Shown here in pieces: positions 19,097 to 27,119 of a stretch of 64,000 bases of DNA (its first letter is position 1; each line of letters starts with the position of its first letter). Location: positions 248,001-312,000 of the forward strand of contig NZ_JBNAFR010000002.1 of the NCBI RefSeq assembly GCF_049800775.1, given 5' to 3'. Source of the stretch: Dinoroseobacter sp049800775. Its GTDB lineage: Bacteria; Pseudomonadota; Alphaproteobacteria; Rhodobacterales; Rhodobacteraceae. A program made the translations under genes and the position numbers. Under the pieces are notes generated by a model. It did not search any database, was not told the origin of the DNA, and saw only the letters and a program-made list of their open reading frames with translations.

Positions 19097-19711
19097 TCAG
19101 CGACGGCGATCCCGGCGCGAGGACATAGGCTGGAACGCCACGCCCACATGGGCCTCGCAATAGGGCTTGCCCGCCTGCACCGGCAGGCCACAGAACCAGA
19201 ACTCTTCCGTAGCGGGATCCCCGATCGGCCATTTGCAGGTCCGCTCGGTCAGCTCCATCAGGGTCAGCTTCTTGGCTTTCTTCTCGACCTCGCGGACCGA
19301 GGCCAGGGCCTCCGGGCTGATCTCGTTGGCCGAAGGTTGCGGCGGCAGGGGCTGCCCTGCAGGCACGATGGTCCGGCGCGGCGGCACCGGGGCGGCAGGG
19401 GCCTCGGCCGCGGCGGGTCGTGCCGCAGGTTCCGCCTTGGGGGCGGCATTGGCAGGCTCCGGCGTGGGGGCCTTGGGCGCGGGCTTGGCAGGCTTTGGTG
19501 CGGCCTCGGCCGTCTCGCGCGGCGCGGGATCCGCGGGCTTGCTCGCGGCACTGCCGCCGCCGCCATTGCGGTTCGACAGGCCCAGACGGTGCACCTTGCC
19601 GATCACCGCATTGCGCGTCACACCGCCCAGCTCTTTTGCGATTTGGCTGGCGCTTTTGCCTTCGCCCCACATCGTCTTGAGAATTTCAACGCGCTCGTCA
19701 GTCCAGGACAT
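19097..19711 (-). CDS. gcrA: GcrA cell-cycle regulator
   Basis: 204 residues. The N-terminal helix-turn-helix SWTDERVEILKTMWGEG plus ASQIAKELGG and NAVIGKVHRLGLS is the GcrA DNA-binding domain. A long Ala/Pro-rich linker follows, then a Cys-containing C-terminus (RTCKWPIGDP; WFCGLP; YCEAHVG) that contacts the RNA polymerase sigma-70 region. GcrA activates promoters bearing CcrM-methylated GANTC sites and is restricted to alphaproteobacteria. ATG 19711 starts the conserved domain. No GANTC was seen directly upstream. Confidence 0.92.
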   Translation of the reverse strand: MSWTDERVEILKTMWGEGKSASQIAKELGGVTRNAVIGKVHRLGLSNRNGGGGSAASKPADPAPRETAEAAPKPAKPAPKAPTPEPANAAPKAEPAARPAAAEAPAAPVPPRRTIVPAGQPLPPQPSANEISPEALASVREVEKKAKKLTLMELTERTCKWPIGDPATEEFWFCGLPVQAGKPYCEAHVGVAFQPMSSRRDRRR

Positions 19712-19876
19712 AGCCACCTCGGGTATGCACAAAGGACGGGGTCGGGCCGAATGACCCAACCCCGCCCCTTGGAGTTTTCCAATCTCCCTCTATTTTAGCC
19801 ACCGCATCCGAGGATACAAGGACCCGCGACCTGCAACCGCAACGCGACGTTGATCCGGCGCGCAGAAAGGACCCCG

Positions 19877-20680
19877 ATGAAGACGACACCTGATATGGGC
19901 ACCCGCCGATTTGGCCGTGTGAACTGGCTTGGCGTGGCCACCCTGGCCGAACGCGAGATGCGTCGATTCATGGCCGTCTGGACCCAGACCGTCGCGGGGC
20001 CGCTGGTCACGGCGGGGCTGTTCATCCTGATCTTCAACCTGGCCATCGGCCCCCGGCGCGGCGAGGTGATGGGCGTGCCCTTCATGCATTTCCTCGCACC
20101 GGGCATCCTGATGATGACGGTGATCCAGAACGCCTTTGCCAATACCTCCAGCTCGATCATGGTCGCCAAGGTGCAGGGCAATATCGTCGACACGCTGATG
20201 CCCCCCCTCTCGGCGGCAGAGCTCGTGGCGGGCTACATCATCGGCGGCATCGGACGCGGGCTGCTCGTGGGCGTGGTGATCCTGCTGGCCATGGTGCTGA
20301 TGCTGGGGATCAGCGTGGCGCACCCGCTCTGGGTGCTGGTCTTCGTGCTGCTCGGGGCAACGGTGCTGGGCGGGCTCGGGATGATCGCGGCGATCTATGC
20401 GAACAAATTCGACCAGATGGCCGCCATCACCAATTTCGTGATCACACCGCTCAGCTTCCTGTCGGGGACGTTCTATTCGCTGGAGGCGCTGCCACCCGTG
20501 ATGCAGACCCTCAGCCATATCAACCCGATGTTCTACATGATCGATGGGGTGCGCTACGGTGTGCTCGGCGTGTCGGACAGCTCGCCCTGGCTTGGTCTTG
20601 CGGTCTGCGCCAGCGTCGCGGTTGCGATCCTGCTGACCTGCTGGGCCTTTTTCCGGTCGGGCTACCGGTTGAAACCGTGA
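19877..20680 (+). CDS. ABC-2 type transporter permease
   Basis: 267 residues with six hydrophobic helices (for example AGPLVTAGLFILIFNLAIG; GLLVGVVILLAMVLML; LWVLVFVLLGATVLGGL) and the ABC-2 signature near residues 185-215 (FVITPLSFLSGTFYSLEALP). The ABC-2 family exports polysaccharide, drugs or lipid-linked sugars. No ATP-binding partner is in the window, so the substrate and ATPase are unknown. ATG 19877 follows a GAAAGG ribosome site. It is divergent from gcrA. Confidence 0.85.
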   Translation: MKTTPDMGTRRFGRVNWLGVATLAEREMRRFMAVWTQTVAGPLVTAGLFILIFNLAIGPRRGEVMGVPFMHFLAPGILMMTVIQNAFANTSSSIMVAKVQGNIVDTLMPPLSAAELVAGYIIGGIGRGLLVGVVILLAMVLMLGISVAHPLWVLVFVLLGATVLGGLGMIAAIYANKFDQMAAITNFVITPLSFLSGTFYSLEALPPVMQTLSHINPMFYMIDGVRYGVLGVSDSSPWLGLAVCASVAVAILLTCWAFFRSGYRLKP

Positions 20681-20798
20681 TCGCCAGACCGATTGAGATT
20701 TCCTGCAAATCAAGCTAATCTTAAGCTTCCGGGAGGTATCAGAACCCCAAGGTCGGCTCCCGGTGCGAGGCAGAGCAACATAATGGCAGGTGAGCAGA

Positions 20799-21134
20799 AT
20801 GCGCACGGCACTACTTGGACTATGCATGACTTTGGCTCTGGGCAGCGTGACAGGTGTCACCGCACTGTCCCTGAGCAGCACAGCGGCACAGGCAGGCTCG
20901 ATTGAGCGGGCATGCCTGTCGTCAGGACGACGCGCGGCCAATGGCGCGCTCTGCGGCTGTATTCAGAACATCGCGAATATGACGCTGAGCGGTTCGGACC
21001 AGCGCAAGGCGGCAAAGTTCTTTGCCGAACCTCACCGCGCGCAGGAGATCCGGCAGTCGGACCGCACCTCGGATGAGAAGTTCTGGGATCGCTACCGCGA
21101 ATTCGGCTCGGTCGCGCAGAACGCCTGCGGCTAA
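20799..21134 (+). CDS. Small secreted conserved protein
   Basis: 111 residues. The signal peptide (MRTALLGLCMTLALGSVTGV to AAQA) leads to a mature domain of about 80 residues with three Cys (ERACLSSGR; LCGCIQNIAN) plus a terminal one (AQNACG), suggesting disulfides. Similar Rhodobacterales proteins are sometimes labelled arginine transporter in databases, but nothing here shows transport. ATG 20799 is preferred to GTG 20790 because AGGTGAG is correctly spaced. Its end overlaps the phosphatase gene by four bases on the opposite strand. Confidence 0.75.
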   Translation: MRTALLGLCMTLALGSVTGVTALSLSSTAAQAGSIERACLSSGRRAANGALCGCIQNIANMTLSGSDQRKAAKFFAEPHRAQEIRQSDRTSDEKFWDRYREFGSVAQNACG

Positions 21135-21583
21135 GCCAGACGCGCCAGCAATCCGCGCGACGCCTCCGAGAGCATGTCGAACACGGCCGCGAAGTTGTCT
21201 TCATAATAGGGATCGGGCACCTCGCCCGGCCCCGGTCCGCGGCACTCGCTGAGAAACAAGGCGACCGGTGTCCCGTTCCCGGCTGGGCGCAGGGCCTCGA
21301 GCTTGGCGATATTGCTGCGATCCATCCCATAGATCAGGTCGAACCGGGTGAAATCCTCCGGCGTGACCTGCCGCGCCCGCAGTCCGGTCAGATCGATGCC
21401 GCGACGGCGGGCCTCGGCCACCGCACGCCCGTCGGGCGGACCGCCCACATGCCAGTTCGAGGTCCCGGCACTGTCGCAGGTGACATCGGCGCCAGCCTCT
21501 TCGGCCAGATGGCGAAACACCCCCTCCGCCGTCGGAGAGCGACAGATATTGCCAAGACAGACGAAGAGGATGGAAACACTCAT
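21131..21583 (-). CDS. Low-molecular-weight protein-tyrosine phosphatase
   Basis: 150 residues, normal size. The P-loop CLGNICRS starts at catalytic C9 (CX5RS), and the general acid is D124 in DPYYED. It removes phosphate from tyrosine or arginine residues; these enzymes often act in exopolysaccharide control or stress, and no target is visible. ATG 21583 places the P-loop at the usual position. It is divergent from the sirtuin gene with 60 bases between starts. Confidence 0.92.
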   Translation of the reverse strand: MSVSILFVCLGNICRSPTAEGVFRHLAEEAGADVTCDSAGTSNWHVGGPPDGRAVAEARRRGIDLTGLRARQVTPEDFTRFDLIYGMDRSNIAKLEALRPAGNGTPVALFLSECRGPGPGEVPDPYYEDNFAAVFDMLSEASRGLLARLA

Positions 21584-21643
21584 GGACAATCGCGCGCCGC
21601 GCCCTTTTGCTGGTTCGCAGTCAGGGTAGCGAAGGGGGCGGCC

Positions 21644-22354
21644 ATGCCCAAGCGGATTGTCATTCTCAGCGGCGCAGGGCTGTCGGCCGAGAGCGGGCTC
21701 GGCACATTCCGCGACACGGATGGGCTTTGGACCCAGTATGATCTGAGCGAGGTCGCCACCCCCGAGGGCTTCGCAGCGGACCCCGCCAAGGTGCATGGCT
21801 TCTACAACGCGCGGCGGGCCAACTGCCTTGAGGCCCTGCCGAACGCCGCGCATCACGCGCTCGCCGCGTTGCAGGCGCGGGCAGGTCTGGAGGTGACGCT
21901 CGTCACCCAGAATGTCGATGACCTGCTGGAGAGGGCGGGCGCGCACGATGTGATCCACATGCATGGGCAGCTCACCCGGGCGCTTTGTGCGGGATGCGGG
22001 CATCGCTGGGACGCGCCCCGCACCATGGCGCCCGAGGATCCGTGCCCGGCGTGCAACCGCTCGGCCACGCGCCCGGATATCGTCTGGTTCGGCGAGATCC
22101 CCTATCACATGGACGCCATCGAGGATGCCCTGTTCCGCGCCGATCTCTTCGTCTCCATCGGCACCAGCGGGGAGGTCTACCCCGCCGCGGGATTGGTACA
22201 GGAGGCGCGCGTTGCCGGCATCCCCACACTCGAGCTCAATCTCGAGCCTTCATCTGGCAGCGCGCTCTTCTCGGATGCGCGGTATGGCCCTGCCACGGAT
22301 ATCGTCCCGGCCTGGGTCGCAGAGCTCTCGGGCGCCGACCGCGCCCCGTCTTAA
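21644..22354 (+). CDS. cobB: NAD-dependent protein deacylase (sirtuin, CobB class III)
   Basis: 236 residues. GAGLSAESG (10-18) and TQNVDDLLERAG (89-99) bind NAD. H107 in HMHGQL is the catalytic His. The zinc is held by C115, C118, C134 and C137. The Y54-x-x-R57 pair (FYNARR) matches the class III sirtuin motif that accepts succinyl- and malonyl-lysine as well as acetyl. The TAA stop falls within copy B of the dispersed repeat. ATG 21644 is used since upstream residues are not family-like. Confidence 0.93.
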   Translation: MPKRIVILSGAGLSAESGLGTFRDTDGLWTQYDLSEVATPEGFAADPAKVHGFYNARRANCLEALPNAAHHALAALQARAGLEVTLVTQNVDDLLERAGAHDVIHMHGQLTRALCAGCGHRWDAPRTMAPEDPCPACNRSATRPDIVWFGEIPYHMDAIEDALFRADLFVSIGTSGEVYPAAGLVQEARVAGIPTLELNLEPSSGSALFSDARYGPATDIVPAWVAELSGADRAPS

Positions 22355-22379
22355 GTCTTCAAATATCCTCGCCGAAGGC
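22350..22379 (+). repeat. Dispersed CTTAAG repeat, copy B
   Basis: CTTAAGTCTTC, AAATATCC, TCGCCGAAGGC. The sirtuin TAA stop lies inside CTTAAG. Compared with copies A and C, the dyad changes on both arms (C to T left, G to A right), keeping the palindrome TCG-C-CGA. Confidence 0.8.
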
Positions 22380-22394
22380 AGCGCGCCCTGCGCG

Positions 22395-22730
22395 CTAATC
22401 CGCGGCGGCGCCTGTGATCGCGATCCGCTGCCGCAACGCGCCGTCGCCACTGTCAAAGATCAGGATCTCATCTCCGGCCACCACTGCGGTCCATCCCCGG
22501 CCAAAGGTCACTGCCTCGGCCTCGATCCCGTCGGGCAGGGCGATCTCGCTGGGCAAAACAGGTCCGGAGGGTGCCTTCAGGCGGATGACAAGCAGGGTGA
22601 TAACCGTTACCACCCCGGCAATCATCACGACCGTCAACACGGTCACCAACCGCCGCAGGAACCGCAGATTGGCCGGTTCCGGCAGGTCCGGGCCGGGTTC
22701 GGCCCTCAGATTGGACGGGTCATCGCGCAT
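22395..22730 (-). CDS. Single-span membrane protein, function unknown (DUF6476-like)
   Basis: 111 residues: a polar N-terminus (MRDDPSNLRAEPGPDLPEP), one helix (about 31-55, LVTVLTVVMIAGVVTVITLLV), then a small beta-like domain (EAVTFGRGWTAVVAGDEILIFD). Rhodobacterales carry a similar protein beside the RluA-type gene, possibly DUF6476; this is from memory. Its ATG overlaps the divergent pseudouridine synthase ATG by two bases. Confidence 0.7.
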   Translation of the reverse strand: MRDDPSNLRAEPGPDLPEPANLRFLRRLVTVLTVVMIAGVVTVITLLVIRLKAPSGPVLPSEIALPDGIEAEAVTFGRGWTAVVAGDEILIFDSGDGALRQRIAITGAAAD

Positions 22731-23772
22731 GTCAGGCACCTTTGAGGCCAGCGAGGAAATCACGGTAGAGGTCCGGGCCGACCCGCCGCCCAGACTTGAT
22801 AAGGCGCTCGCGCGGGATGTGCCAGAGGGGCTCGGCCTGTCGCGCTCGCGCCTCGTCAAGCTGATCGAAGCGGGCGATGTGCGTCGCGGGGCCGAGGTGC
22901 TGACCAGCCCCAAGACGCGGGTCGCGGCGGGGGATCTGCTGACCCTGCGGCTGGGCGCGCCGGAGGAGGTCGCAATTTTGCCCGAAGCGATCCCGCTGGA
23001 GGTGGTTCACGAAGATGCCGAACTCATCGTTGTGAACAAACCGGCGGGCATGGTCGTTCACCCGGCCCCGGGCAGCCCGTCGGGGACGCTGGTCAACGCC
23101 CTGCTGCACCATTGCGGCGAAAGCCTGTCGGGGATTGGCGGCGAGCGGCGCCCGGGCATCGTGCACCGGATCGACAAGGAGACCTCGGGCCTGCTCGTCG
23201 TGGCGAAATCCGACCGCGCCCATCAGGGGCTCGCGGCGCAATTCGCGGCCCATAGCGTGGACCGGATCTATGACGCGCTGGTCTATGGTTTGCCCGAGGC
23301 TTCGGATCCGCGCCTGCGCGGTCTGTCCATGGTGCGGTTCGAGCCCGGCGGGGTAATGTGCCTGCGCGCAGCCATTGCGCGGCACCGCACAGATCGCCAG
23401 AAACAGGCGGTCGTGGCCGAGGGGCAGGGCCGTCACGCGGTCACCAGAGCCCGGGTCGAGACCCGGTTTGGCAGCCCCGCGGGCGCGGCCCATCTGGCCT
23501 GCTGGCTGGAAACCGGACGCACCCATCAGATCCGCGTGCATCTCTCCCATATCGGCCACAGCCTGATCGGAGATCCGGTTTACGGAGGCCGTAAGAAGCT
23601 GTCTGCAAAGAGTTTTCCAAAGGCCGCGCTGGATGCTGCCGGCCAATTCCCGCGTCAGGCGCTACACGCGCGCACGCTTGGTTTCACCCATCCCGTCACG
23701 GGCGAAGCGCTGTCCTTCGCGGCTCCGATGCCGTCGGATATGGCTGATCTCGTCCACGCGCTCAGCCTCTGA
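22729..23772 (+). CDS. RluA-family 23S rRNA pseudouridine synthase (RluD-like)
   Basis: 347 residues. An S4 RNA-binding domain (about 22-80, RLDKALARDVPEGLGLSRSR) precedes the catalytic domain, with GIVHRIDKETSGLLVVAK holding catalytic D149. The S4 plus HRID layout matches RluC/RluD, which modify helix 69 or other 23S sites; RluD is the best guess. The C-terminal LETGRTHQIRVHL is a family motif. The start overlaps that of the divergent membrane protein, so each promoter must lie inside the other's coding region. Confidence 0.9.
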   Translation: MSGTFEASEEITVEVRADPPPRLDKALARDVPEGLGLSRSRLVKLIEAGDVRRGAEVLTSPKTRVAAGDLLTLRLGAPEEVAILPEAIPLEVVHEDAELIVVNKPAGMVVHPAPGSPSGTLVNALLHHCGESLSGIGGERRPGIVHRIDKETSGLLVVAKSDRAHQGLAAQFAAHSVDRIYDALVYGLPEASDPRLRGLSMVRFEPGGVMCLRAAIARHRTDRQKQAVVAEGQGRHAVTRARVETRFGSPAGAAHLACWLETGRTHQIRVHLSHIGHSLIGDPVYGGRKKLSAKSFPKAALDAAGQFPRQALHARTLGFTHPVTGEALSFAAPMPSDMADLVHALSL

Positions 23773-23877
23773 CCGGCGATTGTTACAAGGCTGCACAACC
23801 CGGTGACATCCGGTTTCACAGGCTCGCCCTCGCCCTGCCGCCGGGTCATATTGCGTCTCGACACCAAGGCGTGCCCC

Positions 23878-23906
23878 TTGAATAATGTTCACGCCGTTAA
23901 CATATC
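23878..23906 (+). promoter_or_regulatory. Candidate promoter of rpoH
   Basis: -35 TTGAAT (23878-23883, within CCTTGAAT), a 17-base spacer, and -10 CATATC (23901-23906). CTTGAA is also the -35 core of heat-shock sigma-32 promoters, so self-activation is possible. The leader is about 40 bases. Confidence 0.4.
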
Positions 23907-23953
23907 ATCCGGTAGACGGGCATTACCCGCGCTGAGACGACACGGAGGCGACC

Positions 23954-24853
23954 ATGGCATCATATACCAATCTTCCAGCCCCATCCCCGGAGCAGGGCCT
24001 GAACCGTTATTTGCAGGAAATCCGCAAATTCCCCATGCTGGAGCCCGAGCAGGAATACATGCTCGCCAAGCGCTGGGTGGATCACGAGGACACCGATGCG
24101 GCGCATCAGATGGTGACCTCGCATCTGCGTCTCGCAGCCAAGATCGCCATGGGCTATCGCGGCTACGGGTTGCCCCAGGCCGAGGTGATCTCCGAAGCGA
24201 ATGTCGGCCTGATGCAGGCGGTCAAGCGGTTCGATCCCGAAAAGGGGTTCCGCCTTGCGACCTATGCGATGTGGTGGATCCGTGCCTCGATCCAGGAATA
24301 CATCTTGCGGTCTTGGTCGCTGGTAAAGCTCGGCACGACCTCGGCCCAGAAAAAGCTCTTCTTCAACCTGCGCAAGGCCAAAAACCGGATCGGCGCGCTG
24401 GAGGATGGTGATCTGCGCCCGGAAAACGTGGCCCGCATCGCCAATGACCTCAACGTGACCGAGGACGAGGTGATCTCGATGAACCGGCGTCTGTCGGGGG
24501 GTGATGCCTCGCTGAACGCGATGATCGGCTCCGATGGCGAGGGCGCGACCGAGTGGCAGGACTGGCTCGAGGATGAGGATGCGGATCAGGCCGGAGATCT
24601 GGCCGAGAAGAACGAGCTGACCGTCCGCCGGGAACTGCTGGCCGAGGCGATGGAAGTTCTCAATGATCGTGAGAAGGACATCCTGATGAAGCGGCGGCTG
24701 GAGGACAAACCCTTCACCCTCGAAGAGCTCTCCGAGGTCTATTCGGTCAGCCGCGAGCGGATCCGCCAGATCGAGGTGCGCGCCTTCGAAAAGCTGCAGA
24801 AGGCCATGCGCGATCTCGCCCGTGACAAGGGTCTGATGGCGGGCGCCGACTGA
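23954..24853 (+). CDS. rpoH: RNA polymerase sigma factor RpoH (sigma-32)
   Basis: 299 residues. Region 2 (AAKIAMGYRGYGLPQAEVIS; RLATYAMWWIRASIQEY) contacts core polymerase and the -10 element. The RpoH box QKKLFFNLR at 132-140 distinguishes sigma-32 from RpoD. Region 4 (TLEELSEVYSVSRERIRQIE) reads the -35. It directs heat-shock and, in many Rhodobacteraceae, photo-oxidative stress genes, often alongside a second RpoH paralogue that is not in this window. ATG 23954 is preceded by GGAGG. Confidence 0.95.
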   Translation: MASYTNLPAPSPEQGLNRYLQEIRKFPMLEPEQEYMLAKRWVDHEDTDAAHQMVTSHLRLAAKIAMGYRGYGLPQAEVISEANVGLMQAVKRFDPEKGFRLATYAMWWIRASIQEYILRSWSLVKLGTTSAQKKLFFNLRKAKNRIGALEDGDLRPENVARIANDLNVTEDEVISMNRRLSGGDASLNAMIGSDGEGATEWQDWLEDEDADQAGDLAEKNELTVRRELLAEAMEVLNDREKDILMKRRLEDKPFTLEELSEVYSVSRERIRQIEVRAFEKLQKAMRDLARDKGLMAGAD

Positions 24854-24905
24854 GCCTTTCCCTCTTGCCGCGCCCCGGTTTAGGGTCGGGGCGGGAGGAC
24901 GATAC

Positions 24906-25895
24906 ATGACGACACCACTCCGCTGGGGCATTCTCGGAGCCGCCAATTTCGCGCGCAACCAGATGGGCCCGGCCATCCACGCGGCCAAGGGGTCCACCCT
25001 GGCCGCGCTGGCCACCCGTGACCCGGCCAAGGCCGCGCCCTTTGCCGCCTTCGCGCCGGGCCTGCGCGTGCACAGCGATTACGACGCGCTGCTTGCGGAT
25101 CCCGAGATCGACGCGGTCTACATTCCCCTGCCGCACCCGATGCATGTGCCCTGGTCCATGAAGGCGCTGGAGGCGGGCAAGCATGTGCTCGCGGAAAAGC
25201 CCATGGCGATGACCGCCGCCGAGATCGATCCGCTGATCGCGCTGCGGGACCGGACGGGGCTGCATTGTGCCGAGGCCTACATGATCGTCCACCACCCCCA
25301 ATGGCAGCGCGCCCGCGCCCTGCTGCGGGACGGGGCGATCGGCCAGCTTGTCCATGTGGAGGGGATCTTCACCTATGACAATCGCGGCGATCCCGGCAAC
25401 ATCCGCAACACCGCCGGGCAGGGGGGCGGCGGCATCCCGGATATCGGCGTTTATACCTACGGCTGCACCCGCTGGATGACCGGGCAGGAGCCCGAAGAGA
25501 TCACCCATGCGGATATCACCTGGGAAAACGGGGTGGATGTGATCGCCCGGGTCTCGGCGCGGTTTGCGGGCTTTACGGCGCATTGGGTGAACTCCATGCG
25601 CATGGCCCCGTTTCAGGACATGGTATTTCACGGCGAGCAGGGCGTGCTGCGCCTGACGGCGCCGTTCAACGCACAGGTCTTTGGCGAGGCGCGGATCGAG
25701 CTGCACCGGATGAGCGCGGGCGGTGGCGCGGGCCACTCCGTCACGGTGGAGCGTTTCCCGGCGGCAGCCCAGTATGTCGAACAGGTCGAGGCCTTTGGGC
25801 GCACCGTGACCGAGGGTGCAGACTATCCCTGGACGCTGGAGGATGCCCGCGGCACCCAGGCGATGATCGATGCGGTCTATGCCGCGGCGGGCTGA
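24906..25895 (+). CDS. Gfo/Idh/MocA family NAD(P)-dependent oxidoreductase
   Basis: 329 residues. The N-terminal Rossmann fold begins RWGILGAANFARNQM. AVYIPLPHPMHVPW and HVLAEKPMAMTAAEI carry the family EKP motif with its catalytic Lys. The C-terminal GFO_IDH_MocA_C domain runs to the end. Such enzymes oxidise or epimerise sugars, inositols or sugar-like diols; the GGGIPDIGVYTYG segment holds the usual Asp/Tyr. Substrate not readable. GGGAGG precedes ATG 24906. Confidence 0.88.
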   Translation: MTTPLRWGILGAANFARNQMGPAIHAAKGSTLAALATRDPAKAAPFAAFAPGLRVHSDYDALLADPEIDAVYIPLPHPMHVPWSMKALEAGKHVLAEKPMAMTAAEIDPLIALRDRTGLHCAEAYMIVHHPQWQRARALLRDGAIGQLVHVEGIFTYDNRGDPGNIRNTAGQGGGGIPDIGVYTYGCTRWMTGQEPEEITHADITWENGVDVIARVSARFAGFTAHWVNSMRMAPFQDMVFHGEQGVLRLTAPFNAQVFGEARIELHRMSAGGGAGHSVTVERFPAAAQYVEQVEAFGRTVTEGADYPWTLEDARGTQAMIDAVYAAAG

Positions 25896-25983
25896 GGCAG
25901 GGCCGGTGGCGGGGCCGGTGGCGGGGGGCGTTGACAGTCGCCCCCGGCCTGCGCTCCTCTAGAGCCAAGCAAGAGGGTGGATG

Positions 25984-26304
25984 ATGGCCGAGAACAGCAC
26001 ACCGAGTGACGAAGACAAGATTTCCGGGCGGCTCCACGGGGAGCAGCCAGACCCCGGTGCGCCGGACGGTTTGTTCCTGCGGCTGGTCCATATGGTCCTG
26101 ATCGCCTTGATGCTGAGCCTGGCCTCGACCGTTCTGACCTTTGTGACGATCCTGCAATTCGTGATCCTGCTGGTGAACAACAAGCAGCCGAATGAGCGGA
26201 TTGCCGAGTTCGGCACGGATCTTGGGATCTGGATCGCCAAGGCTGCGCGGTATCAGACGGCCGCATCCGAGGTGAAGCCCTGGCCCTGGACCGAGCTCGA
26301 CTGA
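25984..26304 (+). CDS. DUF4389 single-span membrane protein
   Basis: 106 residues: an acidic N-terminus, a helix (about 34-64, LVHMVLIALMLSLASTVLTF then VTILQFVILLVN), then NNKQPNERIAEFGTDLGIW, the DUF4389 motif in which a helix is followed by a short amphipathic segment. ATG 25984 is preferred to 25981 because GAGGG is six bases away. Function unknown. Confidence 0.75.
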   Translation: MAENSTPSDEDKISGRLHGEQPDPGAPDGLFLRLVHMVLIALMLSLASTVLTFVTILQFVILLVNNKQPNERIAEFGTDLGIWIAKAARYQTAASEVKPWPWTELD

Positions 26305-26468
26305 GGTCCGCCACTGCTCCGACCTGTGAGCGCCGCGCGCGGGATCCGGGGCAAGGTGCCTCGACAGGATGGGGGGCTCTCTGGCCCCGCACCAGATCGT
26401 CTCCTGTCACAGGAATGGTCACCCGGGCCGTCGTCCAATAGCGTCCGGCAAAACGGAAGGAACGGCAG

Positions 26469-26669
26469 ATGAGGTTTATCCCTCGTGTCCCCGCCGTTCT
26501 TGTCGCGCTGACACTTGGTGTCGTCGCCAGCCCAAATCAGGTGCAGGTTTTCGGTCAGGGCCTCGCGGCGGCAGAAAGCGGTAATTTTGCAACCGCTCCG
26601 CAAAAGGGGCGTCCGTTGGCGAAGCAGCTTGCGCGGGCGTGTGTGGCGAGAGACTACAAGGGCTGTTGA
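26469..26669 (+). CDS. Possible very small secreted protein
   Basis: 66 residues. The N-terminus MRFIPRVPAVLVALTLGVVA looks like a signal peptide, and the remainder (SPNQVQVFGQGLAAAESGNF then KQLARACVARDYKGC) has two Cys including the last residue. An AAGGAA ribosome site lies six bases before the ATG. No homologous family is recognised; local base composition is less GC-rich than its neighbours. It may be a chance frame. Confidence 0.35.
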   Translation: MRFIPRVPAVLVALTLGVVASPNQVQVFGQGLAAAESGNFATAPQKGRPLAKQLARACVARDYKGC

Positions 26670-26787
26670 GCGGGCCAGGGTTCTGCTGGTGGACAAGGTC
26701 GAGTTTGCGCGGGTCTGGCCGCGATTGTGCGTTGGGCTTGAGGGGCCCGCACGCTAGGTGTGATTCAGCAAGCACAGGAGCTAGCCC

Positions 26788-27030
26788 ATGTCCGACACGC
26801 CGATCATCGCTCAGAAAGCGCCGTACCCCGTCGAAGTCACCGCCGGGAAGACCTATTTCTGGTGCACCTGCGGGCGCTCGGACAGTCAGCCTTTTTGCGA
26901 CGGCTCCCATAAGGAGTCTGGCTTTGCGCCCATGAAATACGAGGCTGAAGCGGACAAGACCCTGTTCTTTTGCGGCTGCAAGGCGACGGCCAACGCGCCG
27001 CTCTGTGATGGGGCGCATAACAAGCTCTAG
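26788..27030 (+). CDS. Double-CDGSH iron-sulfur protein
   Basis: 80 residues, almost entirely two CDGSH zinc-finger-like [2Fe-2S] sites: C26-x-C28-x8-C37-x3-H41 (FCDGSH) and C62-x-C64-x8-C73-x3-H77 (LCDGAH). The three-Cys-one-His ligation is that of mitoNEET-type clusters, which are redox active and transferable. Tandem short forms occur widely in bacteria; no partner enzyme is adjacent. Cytoplasmic, no signal. Confidence 0.93.
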   Translation: MSDTPIIAQKAPYPVEVTAGKTYFWCTCGRSDSQPFCDGSHKESGFAPMKYEAEADKTLFFCGCKATANAPLCDGAHNKL

Positions 27031-27060
27031 CACCGGCAAACGGATTGGGGGCGCGGCTCC

Positions 27061-27095
27061 GTTAACGCTTCCGAAAGTCGTTAACTTTCCTTAAC
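27061..27095 (+). promoter_or_regulatory. Cluster of TTAAC half-sites upstream of the Hint gene
   Basis: GTTAAC at 27061-27066 and 27080-27085 and TTAAC at 27091-27095. The last two give TTAA-N6-TTAAC, one base short of the CtrA consensus TTAA-N7-TTAA. In alphaproteobacteria CtrA controls motility, pili and gene transfer agents. Suggestive only. Confidence 0.3.
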
Positions 27096-27119
27096 GCCGT
27101 TTCTGCGCGATATTGCGGC

